A stretch of DNA of 64,000 nt from Cytobacillus firmus (GTDB taxonomy: Bacteria; Bacillota; Bacilli; Bacillales; Cytobacillaceae), in contig NZ_CP086235.1 of assembly GCF_023612095.1 (NCBI RefSeq), forward strand, positions 1,871,501 to 1,935,500. The letters are read 5' to 3'. A model generated the notes under the pieces. The model ran no database searches, was not told where the DNA came from, and worked only from the letters and a program-made list of their open reading frames with translations. This document shows, piece by piece, positions 33,614 to 43,045 of the stretch. Made by a program: the position numbers and the translations under genes. Position 1 is the stretch's first letter. Each line of letters starts with the position of its first letter.

Positions 33614-35673
33614 AGACCATTTTGCAGGGGTTTACTGATTATCGAAACATTTACCCGGCCAGAAAAGAAAACGGCACCGCCGCCCATATCGGAAAGCCGG
33701 TCCGGAGTCAGCGAATTGACCAGATGTTTTGTTCCTGGGGCGTCAGCCCATAATCCCTGTGAAACAACTGTACCAGGAAGGACAAGTTCTCCGACAGCCG
33801 CTTTGAGTTCGCATTCTCCTCGTTCATTCCAAATACGAACCAAGTCACCATCTTTAATTTCAGCATTTACAGCATCCCTTTTATTTATGTGAAGACGCGG
33901 TTCCTTCTCCATTGCTGCATGTTTTATATTATTTGAAAAAGTTGAATTCAAAAAGTTATGGTTCGGTGCGGGCACAAACAAAAAAGGGAATTTATTTTCT
34001 TCCTTCAGCGGTATGTATGTCGGCAGAGGAGGATATCCATCCTCTTTCATTCTCTTCGAGTATAATTCAATTTTTCCGCTTGGCGTGGGCAGCCTGCCGG
34101 GAAAAAGCGGTTTTACCCTCGCTTTCATAAACTTGTTTTTCTTCAGGGATTCAGCATTGATTTCCTCAATAAAGGGGTTAGCCGGAAAATTTAATGCGGC
34201 ATCAATCATTTCTTCTTCCGTCTCATTAAATACGGCATCATGATAGCCCATGCCTTCTGCAAGAAGCCGAAACACTTCTACATTAGATTTTGACTCGCCA
34301 TATGGTTCAATGACCGGCTCCTGAATTTGCATGTAGTGATGCCAATAGGATGAATAGATATCCGTATTCTCAAAAGAAGAAGCCGCAGGCAGCACAATAT
34401 CAGCATATTTGGCCGTTTCGGTTAAGAACAGATCATGGACGACAAGGAACAAGTCCTCCCTCTGCAGGCCCTGCCGGACTTTATTCCCTTCGGGTGCAAC
34501 AACAGCAGGGTTGGTTCCATACACATACATAGATTTAATCGGTTTTTCCAGTTCAAGCAACGCAGAACCGATTTCGTTCATATTAATGATGCGTGTATCC
34601 CTTTTGTGCAGGAGGTCAGGCCTTTGAAGGGCACCAGTGTTAAAAGCAAGATAACCGGAGTTTCCCTTAATGGCACCGCCGCCCTTTATGAGCCACTGGC
34701 CAGTAAGTGCGGGCAGGCAGGAAATCGTGCGGATACACATTCCTCCATTGTCATGATGCTGTGGCCCGTTGCCGATCCGGATAAATGCAGGGGAAGTTTC
34801 TCCATACATACGGGCTAATTTGATAATATCCTCTTCCGGCACACCTGTTATGCCGGCTGCTGTTTCAGGGTCATATTGCTTCACATGTTCGCGAAGTTCC
34901 TGATGGCCAACCGTAAACTCCTCGAGAAAAGTCTCATCCACTAAATTTTCCGCAAACAGAACATGCATGATGCTAAGTGCGAGAGCGGTATCGGTGCCGG
35001 GTGTAATGGGTAAAAACCAGTCGGCCATTTTACCGGTCTGGTTTTTATGGACATCAATTACAACGATTTTCGCACCGCTTTTCCTTGCTTTCTGGGCGAG
35101 AATCATTTGGTGCATGTTCGTGCTGACTGCATTAATGCCCCATAAAATTATGAGCTTCGAATGGATGGTATCCTCCGGGTCAATCCCAAAGCTGCCTCCC
35201 ATTGTGTACGCATATCCTGCTGTACCGGCAGATTGGCAAATCGTCCTGTCTAAACGGGATGCTCCGAGTTTATGGAAGAAACGGCGGTCCATTCCTTCTG
35301 CGCTTAATCTGCCCATATTTCCATAAAAACTGTATGGCAGGATGCTCTCAGGGCCGTTTTTGGCAATTAGGTCCTTCCATCTGGAAGTGATCGTGTCTAT
35401 AGCTTCTTTCCATCCAATCTGTACAAAATGCCCTTCACCTTTGGCTCCGGCACGCTTCATTGGATACTTGAGCCGATTCTGATCATAAATCCTTGAAGGC
35501 ATGCTGCGGACCTTGTTGCATATATTCCCCTGTGTGACAGGATGATTTGGATCTCCTTCAACCTTAACGATTTTTCCTTCTTTTTTATGAACGAGAAGGC
35601 CGCATTGATCCGGGCAATCCAAGGAGCAGACAGATGGAAAAACACCATTTAAGGTACGGCTGTAAGAGTTCAT
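33598..35673 (-). CDS. Molybdopterin-dependent oxidoreductase, YyaE-like
   Basis: This is a DMSO-reductase-superfamily enzyme using bis-MGD molybdenum and one N-terminal 4Fe-4S cluster (CSLDCPDQCG, then GNICNK). The molybdenum-site region is DRTICQSAGTAGY. Other family blocks are LIILWGINAVSTNMHQMI, ITPGTDTALALSIMHVL, RIGNGPQHHDNGGMCIRTI and the C-terminal molydop-binding domain (LHINKRDAVNAEIKDGDLV). It has no Tat signal, so it is cytoplasmic; formate-dehydrogenase-like or thiosulfate/oxo-compound reductases are possible. ATG 35673 is chosen over upstream codons because AGGAAGGAGT lies eight bases before it. The last codons (GLAPVK and stop) are supplied by the end of the IS3 copy, so the natural C-terminus has been cut short by a few residues. 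It has 691 residues and is probably still folded. Confidence 0.85.
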   Translation of the reverse strand: MNSYSRTLNGVFPSVCSLDCPDQCGLLVHKKEGKIVKVEGDPNHPVTQGNICNKVRSMPSRIYDQNRLKYPMKRAGAKGEGHFVQIGWKEAIDTITSRWKDLIAKNGPESILPYSFYGNMGRLSAEGMDRRFFHKLGASRLDRTICQSAGTAGYAYTMGGSFGIDPEDTIHSKLIILWGINAVSTNMHQMILAQKARKSGAKIVVIDVHKNQTGKMADWFLPITPGTDTALALSIMHVLFAENLVDETFLEEFTVGHQELREHVKQYDPETAAGITGVPEEDIIKLARMYGETSPAFIRIGNGPQHHDNGGMCIRTISCLPALTGQWLIKGGGAIKGNSGYLAFNTGALQRPDLLHKRDTRIINMNEIGSALLELEKPIKSMYVYGTNPAVVAPEGNKVRQGLQREDLFLVVHDLFLTETAKYADIVLPAASSFENTDIYSSYWHHYMQIQEPVIEPYGESKSNVEVFRLLAEGMGYHDAVFNETEEEMIDAALNFPANPFIEEINAESLKKNKFMKARVKPLFPGRLPTPSGKIELYSKRMKEDGYPPLPTYIPLKEENKFPFLFVPAPNHNFLNSTFSNNIKHAAMEKEPRLHINKRDAVNAEIKDGDLVRIWNERGECELKAAVGELVLPGTVVSQGLWADAPGTKHLVNSLTPDRLSDMGGGAVFFSGRVNVSIISKPLQNGLAPVK

Positions 35674-35870
35674 ATCAGAATACTCCTTCCTCATAATAAG
35701 TCGATCATACCACAAAATTCAGATTATTTGCCGGAAGTCCGGGATCCGCAGAAGAATTTCTATTTTGAAACATCAAACCTCATATTTGAAACTTTTCTTT
35801 GAAAAAACTTTTGTAAAATAAGTTTTATAGAATTTTTAGTTCAGAATAAAGCTGAGCAGGTGAACAGAAA

Positions 35871-36551
35871 ATGGTATTGAAAATTGCGATAATAGATGAT
35901 CATAAGCTTTACAGAGAAGGAATCAAACGGATCCTGGAAATGGAAGAGGGCATTGAGGTAGTCGCTGAAGGGGAAGATGGCCGGGACGCTCTCAAAATTG
36001 ATAAAGCTTTTAAACCGGACGTAATGATTATGGATATCGATATGCCAAATATGAATGGCATCAAAGCAACCGATAAGCTGAGTGAAAATAAATCGAAAAG
36101 CAAGGTTCTTATTTTATCTTTTTATGATGATGAGAACTATGTAACTCGGGTGCTGCAGAATGGCGCTTCCGGATACCTGCTTAAAGATATTGGTGCAAAA
36201 GGGCTGACAGAAGCAATCAGGGTGGTTGCCGGCGGCGGCAGTTATCTGGATCCGAAGGTGACGAAAAATATTATTAAGGAATATAGGAGACTTACAGAAT
36301 TAAAATCAGTCAGCAATTATGTCTCCAGCCAAGGCTATCAGCGCCCGCTGCATATTTTGACGCGGCGCGAATGTGAGGTGCTGCAGCTGCTGGCAGATGG
36401 AAATAGCAATACTGATATCAGTAAGCTTCTTTTTATAAGCGATAAGACAGTTAAAAATCATGTCAGCAGCATTTTGAGAAAGATAAGGGTACATGATCGG
36501 ACTCAGGCAGTATTACTGGCGATTAAAAGAGGCTGGGTTAGAATCGGTTAG
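35871..36551 (+). CDS. DegU-like response regulator (NarL/LuxR type), orphan
   Basis: The 226-residue two-domain response regulator has receiver residues Asp9, Asp10 and the phosphorylation site Asp55 ([10 protein letters not shown]), Ser in LILSF and Lys in GYLLKDI; the C-terminal LuxR helix-turn-helix reads [21 protein letters not shown] and [14 protein letters not shown]. Similarity to B. subtilis DegU is strong throughout, including the linker ([10 protein letters not shown]) and the end ([14 protein letters not shown]). No DegS-type kinase is next to it, unlike degSU, so it is an orphan or partners a distant kinase. ATG 35871 is weakly served by a ribosome site (GCAGGTGAACAGAAA). It is divergent from the molybdopterin oxidoreductase, which it might control (inference). 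Confidence 0.88.
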   Translation: MVLKIAIIDDHKLYREGIKRILEMEEGIEVVAEGEDGRDALKIDKAFKPDVMIMDIDMPNMNGIKATDKLSENKSKSKVLILSFYDDENYVTRVLQNGASGYLLKDIGAKGLTEAIRVVAGGGSYLDPKVTKNIIKEYRRLTELKSVSNYVSSQGYQRPLHILTRRECEVLQLLADGNSNTDISKLLFISDKTVKNHVSSILRKIRVHDRTQAVLLAIKRGWVRIG

Positions 36552-36690
36552 AAATGAAAAAATGCGCTGTATTTAATAAAAGGCATGTTCTCCTGAGCAT
36601 GTCTTTTTATGGTTGAGCTCCAATTAGAATGAGTAAACATTGACGTTAATAGAAAAGATAAATTGGAAGAGTGAAAAGATAGGTGATAAC

Positions 36691-38187
36691 ATGAATCGGT
36701 TTTATAAGCGTTACTCAGATTTAATCTTTCATTTGCTCAGTGAAAATAAATGGATCAGCTTAGCACAGCTGGCAGAACGAACAGGCTTTTCCAAAAGCAC
36801 TATATGGCGTGATCTCGAATTCCTGGAGACGATTCTGCCGGAGGATTGGAAGCTCGAAAAGCATGAAACCCTAGGCGTTATGCTGAAAAAGCCTGAAAGC
36901 GGCACTCTGGAGAGCATCTTAAGAGAGATTCGTGAAAAAAATACGTATTTCCATACGTTAAAGCTGATTCTAATGAGCGATGGAATTGACATTTCCCAAA
37001 TATCAAGCAAGGTGCATATAAGCCGTTCGACCGCATACCGCCACATCGAGAAGCTGCAGGATGTGCTGAAAGAGTCACGGCTTACTCTAACTCCAAGTCC
37101 TTTCAAAGTAGTTGGTGATGAAAGAAATATCAGGCGTTTTCTCATGCAATACTTAGATTTGCTTAGCTTTAGATCTGAAGCTGAGAAGGGTTGGCTGCAT
37201 TCCGGGGGTTTTCAGCAGGCATTGCTGGAGGTAACATCAGGCCAGTCGATGACTCTCCGGACTGGAGCCATTCAGCGCCTCAAAATGGTTATCTATATTT
37301 CAAACCTCCGTATGTCCATGGGATATTTTGTATCGTTTCCAAAAGGTTTCCTGGACGCATATATAGAAAGTAAATATTTCCTCGCTGCCAAAGACTTAGT
37401 GCATTTTATAGCTAAATCCAAAATTCCGTCCAGGGAAAACCAGCTTCAGGAGATACTGTTCTTTGCCGTTTATTTAATGAGCGAGGAAAGGCCGACGAAT
37501 CGGGCGCAGCATCTGCGTTATCTTCGCATGAGGAGGATAGGTGAGAGGGAACATCCTTTTTCTGTCTTCTTAGAACGCCTTTCAAACATAGCCGGCTTCA
37601 ATCTGACAGATGATGATATCTTCTTATTTCACATTTACCAGTCCTTTAAAAGGATCTATCTGGGGAAAGAATTTAATACGGAAACACTGCATAGCTCAAT
37701 GCTTCAGTATCTTCCGTATTATGAGACGAACCCGCTTTTAAAAACATTAGAGAACCTGGGAGTGGAAACATTTTCGAAAATCCCCCTTGTTTTTAATAAA
37801 TTGGATGTACTTGAGATTTTTACTCTTTTCCAGGCTGCTGTCCTGCGAAGGAAGAATAAGCATATCATACAGGCTGCACTGGTATGCAGGACATATTATG
37901 AAAAAGATTATATCAGGGAGGTGCTAAAATATCATTTTGGCAACCAGCTTGCTATATCAACCCTTGATTCATCAAGCGTGGATTTAATTTCTGAATATGA
38001 GGAGTTTGATTTAGTCATTTCTACTGAGCTTATTCAGCCATCCAAGCTGATAGGACACCTGCCTGCGATTAATGTGTCTGCTTATCCGACAGGATCAGAA
38101 CTTATGGAAATCAGGCAATTCATACATGATCACTTCTTTGAACAAATTGGGGTGGACAAAGAATTGATTTATCCTTTTGAAAAATAA
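36691..38187 (+). CDS. Mga/AtxA-like multidomain transcriptional regulator
   Basis: The 498-residue regulator has two N-terminal helix-turn-helix modules (SLAQLAERTGFSKSTIWRDL and ISQISSKVHISRSTAYRHIE), a central PRD-like helical region and a C-terminal EIIB-like domain (ALVCRTYYEKDYIREVLKYH, FDLVISTELIQP). This plan is that of Mga, AtxA and related PRD-containing virulence regulators, which are often tuned by phosphotransferase-system phosphorylation. ATG 36691 sits behind AGGTGATAAC; the frame is open 17 codons further upstream without a ribosome site. No PTS gene is nearby, so its input and targets are unknown. A hairpin closes the gene. Confidence 0.75.
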   Translation: MNRFYKRYSDLIFHLLSENKWISLAQLAERTGFSKSTIWRDLEFLETILPEDWKLEKHETLGVMLKKPESGTLESILREIREKNTYFHTLKLILMSDGIDISQISSKVHISRSTAYRHIEKLQDVLKESRLTLTPSPFKVVGDERNIRRFLMQYLDLLSFRSEAEKGWLHSGGFQQALLEVTSGQSMTLRTGAIQRLKMVIYISNLRMSMGYFVSFPKGFLDAYIESKYFLAAKDLVHFIAKSKIPSRENQLQEILFFAVYLMSEERPTNRAQHLRYLRMRRIGEREHPFSVFLERLSNIAGFNLTDDDIFLFHIYQSFKRIYLGKEFNTETLHSSMLQYLPYYETNPLLKTLENLGVETFSKIPLVFNKLDVLEIFTLFQAAVLRRKNKHIIQAALVCRTYYEKDYIREVLKYHFGNQLAISTLDSSSVDLISEYEEFDLVISTELIQPSKLIGHLPAINVSAYPTGSELMEIRQFIHDHFFEQIGVDKELIYPFEK

Positions 38188-38221
38188 GCAGGTTAAGATG
38201 ACAGTATTAAAGCATGAAAAA

Positions 38222-38243
38222 GGCGCCTGGGGAAACCAGGCGC
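38222..38243 (+). terminator. Hairpin after Mga-like regulator
   Basis: A GGCGCCTGG / CCAGGCGC stem with a GGAAA loop; the following T content is modest (TTCTGCTGTTT). Confidence 0.6.
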
Positions 38244-38339
38244 TTCTGCTGTTTAGTAAATGTTTTTCCATTGCTTTTAATTGGATTTCCCGCTAAAGTT
38301 TTTAAAAGGGATGTCATAAAGAAAGGCTGTGATTCTTTT

Positions 38340-39401
38340 TTGAAAATACTGATTACAGGTGCAAACGGTTTTTTAGGGAAAAAGCTTTCATTAAAGCTTT
38401 TGGAACAAGGGCATGAACTATATTTATTAGTCAGAAGCAGAAAGCGGCTGGATGCCTTCATGCAGGGCGAAGGAAGCGGCTTTTCCAAGCAGATTCATAT
38501 ATTGGAAGGCGATGTGACAGAAGAGCATCTCGGATTAAATAGAGAACTTGCGGGTTTATTAAAAGGAAAGATAGATGCTATATACCATAGTGCAGCACTT
38601 CTGTCATTTGATGAAAGAGATCGGGATATGACTTTTGAAGTGAATGTGGGCGGAACAGAAAATGTCCTGAAGCTTGCTTTGGAAATAAATTGTCCTAAGG
38701 TTTTATATATCAGTACAGCTTATACGGTTGGGACAGAGACTGATGGGGCGGAGGCTCTTTACTCTCTTGACAGGCATTTTGTAAATCCCTATGAAGCTTC
38801 CAAATGCGAGGCTGAACACCTCGTATATACTTTCCGGGATAAATTGGATGTTGTTATTCTCCGGCCCGGGATTATCATCGGAGATTCCAGAACAGGTGAA
38901 GCTGATACTAACTTCGGTTTATACGGATTTTTAAAAGGCATTAAAATCTTAAAAAAACGGTCACTGCGAAAACCAAATGGCCAAACCTGCAGAATCTATC
39001 TGGATCCTGAAGTGGCCCAGAACTTTGTGCCGGTGAATTATGTTATTGATACACTGGATGCTGCCTTGATACATGCAGAGAATGGCGGGATTTACAATAT
39101 TACAAACCCTAACCCGCCTCTGCAATCAAACATATATGAAATAGTAAAAGAGGTATTGGATTTTCCGCAATTGGAGATGTGTGTTCCTGGAGAATCTGCA
39201 GAAATGACAAATGAGGAAAAGGCTTTTCATGATTCAATGAGCATTTTCCACAGCTATTTCCAGAGAACCATTGATTTCCCATCAGACAATACGGAGAAGC
39301 TGCTTGCAGCTGCAGGGCTTCCCATGCTGCAGATGGACCGTGATGTATTAAAAAGAATAATAGCAGGATATTTGCTTAATAAAACGAGTGTATCTTCTTA
39401 A
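38340..39401 (+). CDS. NAD(P)-dependent reductase, thioester-reductase/SDR type
   Basis: This is an extended short-chain dehydrogenase/epimerase of 353 residues. The Rossmann motif is ILITGANGFLGKKL at the start; ILEGDVTEEHLGL, YHSAALLSFDER, FEVNVGGTENVLKLA, LYISTAYTVG, the YxxxK pair in NPYEASKCEAEHL and VILRPGIIIGDS match the NAD-binding-4 group found in thioester and fatty acyl reductases. TTG 38340 starts exactly at the Rossmann strand; the longer open frame upstream overlaps the hairpin 38222-38243 and is rejected. GAAAGG is the only ribosome site, a little distant (13 bases). The substrate is unknown. The gene stands alone and ends at a strong terminator. Confidence 0.8.
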   Translation: MKILITGANGFLGKKLSLKLLEQGHELYLLVRSRKRLDAFMQGEGSGFSKQIHILEGDVTEEHLGLNRELAGLLKGKIDAIYHSAALLSFDERDRDMTFEVNVGGTENVLKLALEINCPKVLYISTAYTVGTETDGAEALYSLDRHFVNPYEASKCEAEHLVYTFRDKLDVVILRPGIIIGDSRTGEADTNFGLYGFLKGIKILKKRSLRKPNGQTCRIYLDPEVAQNFVPVNYVIDTLDAALIHAENGGIYNITNPNPPLQSNIYEIVKEVLDFPQLEMCVPGESAEMTNEEKAFHDSMSIFHSYFQRTIDFPSDNTEKLLAAAGLPMLQMDRDVLKRIIAGYLLNKTSVSS

Positions 39402-39405
39402 TGGA

Positions 39406-39436
39406 AAAGACCGGAGAATTAAATTCCCCGGTCTTT
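39406..39436. terminator. Bidirectional terminator
   Basis: An AAAGACCGG...CCGGTCTTT stem with T and A tails lies between convergent genes. Confidence 0.85.
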
Positions 39437-39439
39437 ATT

Positions 39440-40552
39440 TTATTCTTTCATTGTCTGTCCCTTGCCTTTTTGGGCACCTGCTTCAAGGGGTACTTTTAAA
39501 AGCTTCCGGTGTTTAACTTCCATAATTTGAATCTGATTCAGTTCCTCAATTAAGTCATGGATGGAGAGAATTTCATAGAGTATGGCTGTCTCAGGCTGGA
39601 CATGGTGGTGTGTGCGAGGTCTCAAACCGCCTGCAGGGTCCAGCTGTCTTTGCTCAATAAACCATTGTGTTACCTGACTGATTTTTTCCCGATGATTTTC
39701 TGAAATAAGAAAGCCCGGATCATACAGACTATTTTTTAAATCCTCAAGGACTGACAAGGCGAACTTCTTCCTGCTCTTCTCAATGTCCAGCCGGCCAGGC
39801 GCCAGAAAGATCAAGTTTCCCGCGTGATAGGTGATTTGCCTTAAGATGGTCAGTTTTTTATATTCATAATGAAAGTCGCGCATATCCTCCCGGCTGAATC
39901 GGTGATATCTGTATTCAGCTTTTTGATAGTGGCATAATGTTTCGGTCTTATCGATATCTTTTATAAGTCTTTGGAAATCAGAGCGGACATTCCTATCAGG
40001 TTCCTGTGAATTAAAGATCTCAATGCCTCTTTTAAGTAAAATGTCACCGGAACGTCTGTATAAGGCATGGATGTTTTTTATGATTGATTTTGAGTAATTG
40101 GGGGGCATGACAAAAAAGTTAACTGCCGTGGAAACGACAATACCGGTTGTGGTAGTCCCCAATCGAATGAAAAAAGACGACAAATAATGATCATGAACGG
40201 TAGAAATCATAGCAACACCAGTCAACGTAGCCACCAGCATCCCGTCATGAAGCTTCAGCTTATGGCAGACGATGATTGTCGCAAGCGATACGGAAGCATA
40301 ACTGTAAGGGCTGTCCCCGAAAATGAACGTAAATAATACAGCAAATCCCGCACCAATGGCAGCCGCAGGAAACCTGACATATGCTTTCCGGATGGAGTCC
40401 GCAACAGTGGGCTCAATGGTAACGATGGCCGTAATTACAGCAAACATGGCGGGCCAATTCAGCATATGGCAAATAAAAGCTGTTATAAAAACAGCCAGTC
40501 CGGTTTTGGCAATGCGTCCTCCTATAAATTTATATGGAATAGACTGTTTCAT
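39440..40552 (-). CDS. Aromatic acid exporter family membrane protein (ArAE/DUF939)
   Basis: The 370-residue protein has a membrane half (about residues 10-160, six short hydrophobic helices: TGLAVFITAFICHMLNW, FAVITAIVTIEP, AAAIGAGFAVLFTFIFG, ATIIVCHKL, LVATLTGVAMIST, TGIVVSTAVNFFVMPP) and a soluble helical C-terminal half rich in charged residues. This is the layout of the FUSC/ArAE proteins of bacilli (the YgaE/YqjA type), thought to export aromatic acids or stabilise the envelope. ATG 40552 is behind AAAGAAGGATTTTTT. It is a single-gene transcript; the substrate is not known. Confidence 0.78.
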   Translation of the reverse strand: MKQSIPYKFIGGRIAKTGLAVFITAFICHMLNWPAMFAVITAIVTIEPTVADSIRKAYVRFPAAAIGAGFAVLFTFIFGDSPYSYASVSLATIIVCHKLKLHDGMLVATLTGVAMISTVHDHYLSSFFIRLGTTTTGIVVSTAVNFFVMPPNYSKSIIKNIHALYRRSGDILLKRGIEIFNSQEPDRNVRSDFQRLIKDIDKTETLCHYQKAEYRYHRFSREDMRDFHYEYKKLTILRQITYHAGNLIFLAPGRLDIEKSRKKFALSVLEDLKNSLYDPGFLISENHREKISQVTQWFIEQRQLDPAGGLRPRTHHHVQPETAILYEILSIHDLIEELNQIQIMEVKHRKLLKVPLEAGAQKGKGQTMKE

Positions 40553-40747
40553 AAAAAATCCTTCTTTAAATCTGTGTTTTTAATATAATTCATATTAGTG
40601 CAAGGAACTAATAAGAGCAAATGCAAATCTTCTGACAAAAAGAAATTACCCCGGTGACATAATCAGATAGTATGTTAAAATAAACACCTATAAAGTATAG
40701 ATAATGAATATATATAAGATTTTAACAAAGGGGAAGGGTGAGTTCGA

Positions 40748-41263
40748 GTGTCAATTGAAAGCGTGAAAGCCCATTTTAAGAAATGGGACCGGGAACAGGA
40801 TGTAATGGAGTTTGATTCTTCAAGTGCAACTGTGGAACAGGCTGCTGAAACAATCGGTGTCTGCCCTGCACAAATTGCCAAAACGCTTTCCTTTAAAGGT
40901 GATGGAGATGAAGCAATTCTAGTGGTGGCAGCAGGTGACGCGAAAATTGACAACAAAAAGTTCCGGAAAACGTTCGGATACAAAGCCCGTATGCTTTCAG
41001 CAGAGGGAGTTCTGGAACAGACCGGTCATGCTGTCGGCGGAGTGTGTCCATTTGGACTGAAGAATGACCTGGAAGTCTATCTGGATGAATCCATGAACAG
41101 ATTCGAAACCCTTTTTCCTGCATGCGGAAGCAGCAATTCCGCCATTGAACTGACTCCTGATGAAATTAATACATATTCAGATGCCAAAGCCTGGGTGGAT
41201 GTCTGCAAGGATTGGGAAGATGCACTGATCGTTGAACGGCCTTTGGAGAAACTAACGAAATAA
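40748..41263 (+). CDS. YbaK/EbsC-type aminoacyl-tRNA deacylase
   Basis: The 171-residue YbaK-domain protein resembles B. subtilis YwhH. The family hydrolyses mischarged tRNA, typically Cys-tRNA(Pro). Blocks seen are TVEQAAETIGVCPAQIAKTL, the catalytic-lysine region AGDAKIDNKKFRKTF, then GHAVGGVCPFGLKN and the end CGSSNSAIELTPDE. GTG 40748 follows AAGGGTGAG. It is probably a monocistronic housekeeping gene. Confidence 0.85.
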   Translation: MSIESVKAHFKKWDREQDVMEFDSSSATVEQAAETIGVCPAQIAKTLSFKGDGDEAILVVAAGDAKIDNKKFRKTFGYKARMLSAEGVLEQTGHAVGGVCPFGLKNDLEVYLDESMNRFETLFPACGSSNSAIELTPDEINTYSDAKAWVDVCKDWEDALIVERPLEKLTK

Positions 41264-41348
41264 TTCGTGCTGTAAAATAACATGGAAATGTATTATTATA
41301 ATTATATATGAATAAATATATAGACTAGCGGATTAGGAGAGCAGATAT

Positions 41349-42527
41349 ATGGGCAAAAATCTTATTATTAACCAAATCGATGAACTTCAAGATGATTTTA
41401 ATAGAATAAGCACTTACATAGGCGAGAATCCCGAACTGGGGCATGAAGAGTACAAGGCATGCAAAGCTTTGACAGAGGAGCTCAGGAAGCATGGTTTCTC
41501 AGTGGAAATTGGCACATGCGGTCTCCCGACTGCTTTCACGGCTACTTATGACAGCGGGAAAGAAGGGCCTGTAATCGGATATATGTCTGAATATGATGCG
41601 TTGCCTGAAGTTGGGCATGCATGCGGCCATAATCTTATTGGGACAATGGGGATTGCTGCCGGAATCGGACTGAGCAAAGTGATTCATGATACCGGAGGAA
41701 AAGTCATTGTCTTTGGCACGCCGGCAGAGGAGACAAAGGGCGGCAAAGTGACCATGGCCGAGGCGGGTATTTTTGACGCTTTGGATGCAGCGATTATGGT
41801 TCATCCCCTCGACAATTATGTGAAGAGCGGTACATCACTGGCGATGGATGCGATTCAGTTTGAGTTTTTTGGAAAGTCAGCTCATGCAGCTGCCAGCCCG
41901 CATCTAGGAATTAATGCGCTGGATGCTGTTCTGCAAACGTTTAACAGCATAAATGCTTTGCGCCAGCATATCAAGCCTGATGCCAGGATTCATGGGATTA
42001 TCACGGAAGGGGGCAAAGCGGCAAATGTTGTTCCCGATTATGCAGTCGCCCAATTTTATGTTCGTGCTGCGAAACGTGAATATGTAAATGAATTAGTCGA
42101 AAAGGTTAAGAAATGTGCTGAAGGGGCGGCACTGCAGACGGGTGCTGAAATGAAGTGGTCCTTTTATGAATTTTCTTATGATGATATGGTTACGAACAGC
42201 CCTTTATCAGAAGCATTTAATAAGGAACTGATTTCCCTTGGTGTGAATGAGGAGGAAATAATGGAGCAGAAGGATGGCTCAGGTTCACTTGACATGGGGA
42301 ATGTCAGCCAGGCGGCACCTTCCATTCATCCTTATATTAAAATTTGCAACGAGGCATATGCCTGCCATACACATGAATTCCGGGAAGCTGCTATGAGTGA
42401 GCAGGCGAGAGAAGCCATGATCCTTGGAGCAAAGGCAATGGCACTTACAGGGTATGAAGTGTTAACAAATAAGGAACTTTTAAAAAGGGTCAAAGAAGAA
42501 TTTGAGTCGAAAAAGGCATTAGCATAA
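41349..42527 (+). CDS. M20-family amidohydrolase (AbgB-like)
   Basis: The metal-dependent amidohydrolase has 392 residues. Metal-binding elements are YDALPEVGHACGHNLIGT and PAEETKGGK near residues 78-128, the dimerisation domain carries KSAHAAASPHLGINALDAV, and the last metal histidine is in YACHTHEFREAA. The sequence is of the AbgB / p-aminobenzoyl-glutamate and N-acyl amino acid hydrolase type, acting in the cytoplasm on amide-linked amino acids; the exact substrate is not decided. ATG 41349 lies behind TTAGGAGAGCAGAT. It is closed by a terminator. Confidence 0.87.
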   Translation: MGKNLIINQIDELQDDFNRISTYIGENPELGHEEYKACKALTEELRKHGFSVEIGTCGLPTAFTATYDSGKEGPVIGYMSEYDALPEVGHACGHNLIGTMGIAAGIGLSKVIHDTGGKVIVFGTPAEETKGGKVTMAEAGIFDALDAAIMVHPLDNYVKSGTSLAMDAIQFEFFGKSAHAAASPHLGINALDAVLQTFNSINALRQHIKPDARIHGIITEGGKAANVVPDYAVAQFYVRAAKREYVNELVEKVKKCAEGAALQTGAEMKWSFYEFSYDDMVTNSPLSEAFNKELISLGVNEEEIMEQKDGSGSLDMGNVSQAAPSIHPYIKICNEAYACHTHEFREAAMSEQAREAMILGAKAMALTGYEVLTNKELLKRVKEEFESKKALA

Positions 42528-42536
42528 GTTTAAAAT

Positions 42537-42569
42537 AAGGCCATGACCCCAAAATGGATCATGGCCTTT
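42537..42569 (+). terminator. Rho-independent terminator after M20 hydrolase
   Basis: An AAGGCCATGA / TCATGGCCTTT stem between convergent genes. Confidence 0.8.
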
Positions 42570-42572
42570 CAA

Positions 42573-42782
42573 TTATGATAAACTATTCCACTCTGAATAC
42601 AGTCCGGTTCCATTGCAGCCCTGGCAGTCAAACTGGTTAGCATGATAAGCGAATTCGTTCCCCGGATAAAGTGAAAAACCCCTGCCGTAACAGTCCGGAC
42701 ACTTGTTTTCTTCCTTCATGCGATTCACATGATTCTGATATCTCATTTCGCGCCATTCATTAAAGGCATTCAATAATCCCAT
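42573..42782 (-). CDS. Small zinc-ribbon protein, DnaJ-type CxxCxGxG
   Basis: The open frame is longer, but ATG 42782 has GAGGTG at six bases and begins the plausible protein (MGLLNAFNEWREMRYQNHVN). The 69-residue product ends with two paired cysteine motifs, CPDCYGRGF and CQGCNGTGL, spaced as in the DnaJ zinc-finger repeats, a pattern shared by small bacillar proteins of the YuiA kind. It is likely to bind one zinc and act as a small adaptor or chaperone-like protein; its role is unknown. It is convergent with the M20 gene. Confidence 0.6.
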   Translation of the reverse strand: MGLLNAFNEWREMRYQNHVNRMKEENKCPDCYGRGFSLYPGNEFAYHANQFDCQGCNGTGLYSEWNSLS

Positions 42783-42910
42783 TTTTTTCACCTCAGCCAT
42801 TTTTTCCTTATTTTGAATAAAATGGACAGATTTTATACACGCCGACACTATAATATATGAATAAAATGGGACTAGTGTGAAAAAAAGCTTGTCTTTTTTT
42901 CTTTGATTGT

Positions 42911-43042
42911 GAACCTGGTGCAACTTCGGGCACAGCGACCAGGTTTTTGCAATGTTGAGTCAGAACCTGAAGCAACTTCGGACACAAGAACCAGGTTTTT
43001 TCCCTTTTAGAGTCCGAACCCGAGGCAACTTCCGACTCAGCG
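42911..43042 (+). repeat. Tandem ~50-bp hairpin repeats, locus A (three units)
   Basis: Units begin near 42909, 42959 and 43012 with GAACCTGGTGCAACTTCGGG, GAACCTGAAGCAACTTCGGA and GAACCCGAGGCAACTTCCGA. Units 1 and 2 end in CCAGGTTTTT, so each folds into an AACCTG/CAGGTT hairpin followed by T residues. The same unit recurs on the other strand at 62455-62577. Confidence 0.8.
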
Positions 43043-43045
43043 CCA

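Noticed and set aside
34967..35326. Plus-strand gene within the molybdopterin oxidoreductase region
   Set aside because: It is antisense to conserved molybdoenzyme domains, without its own translation signals.
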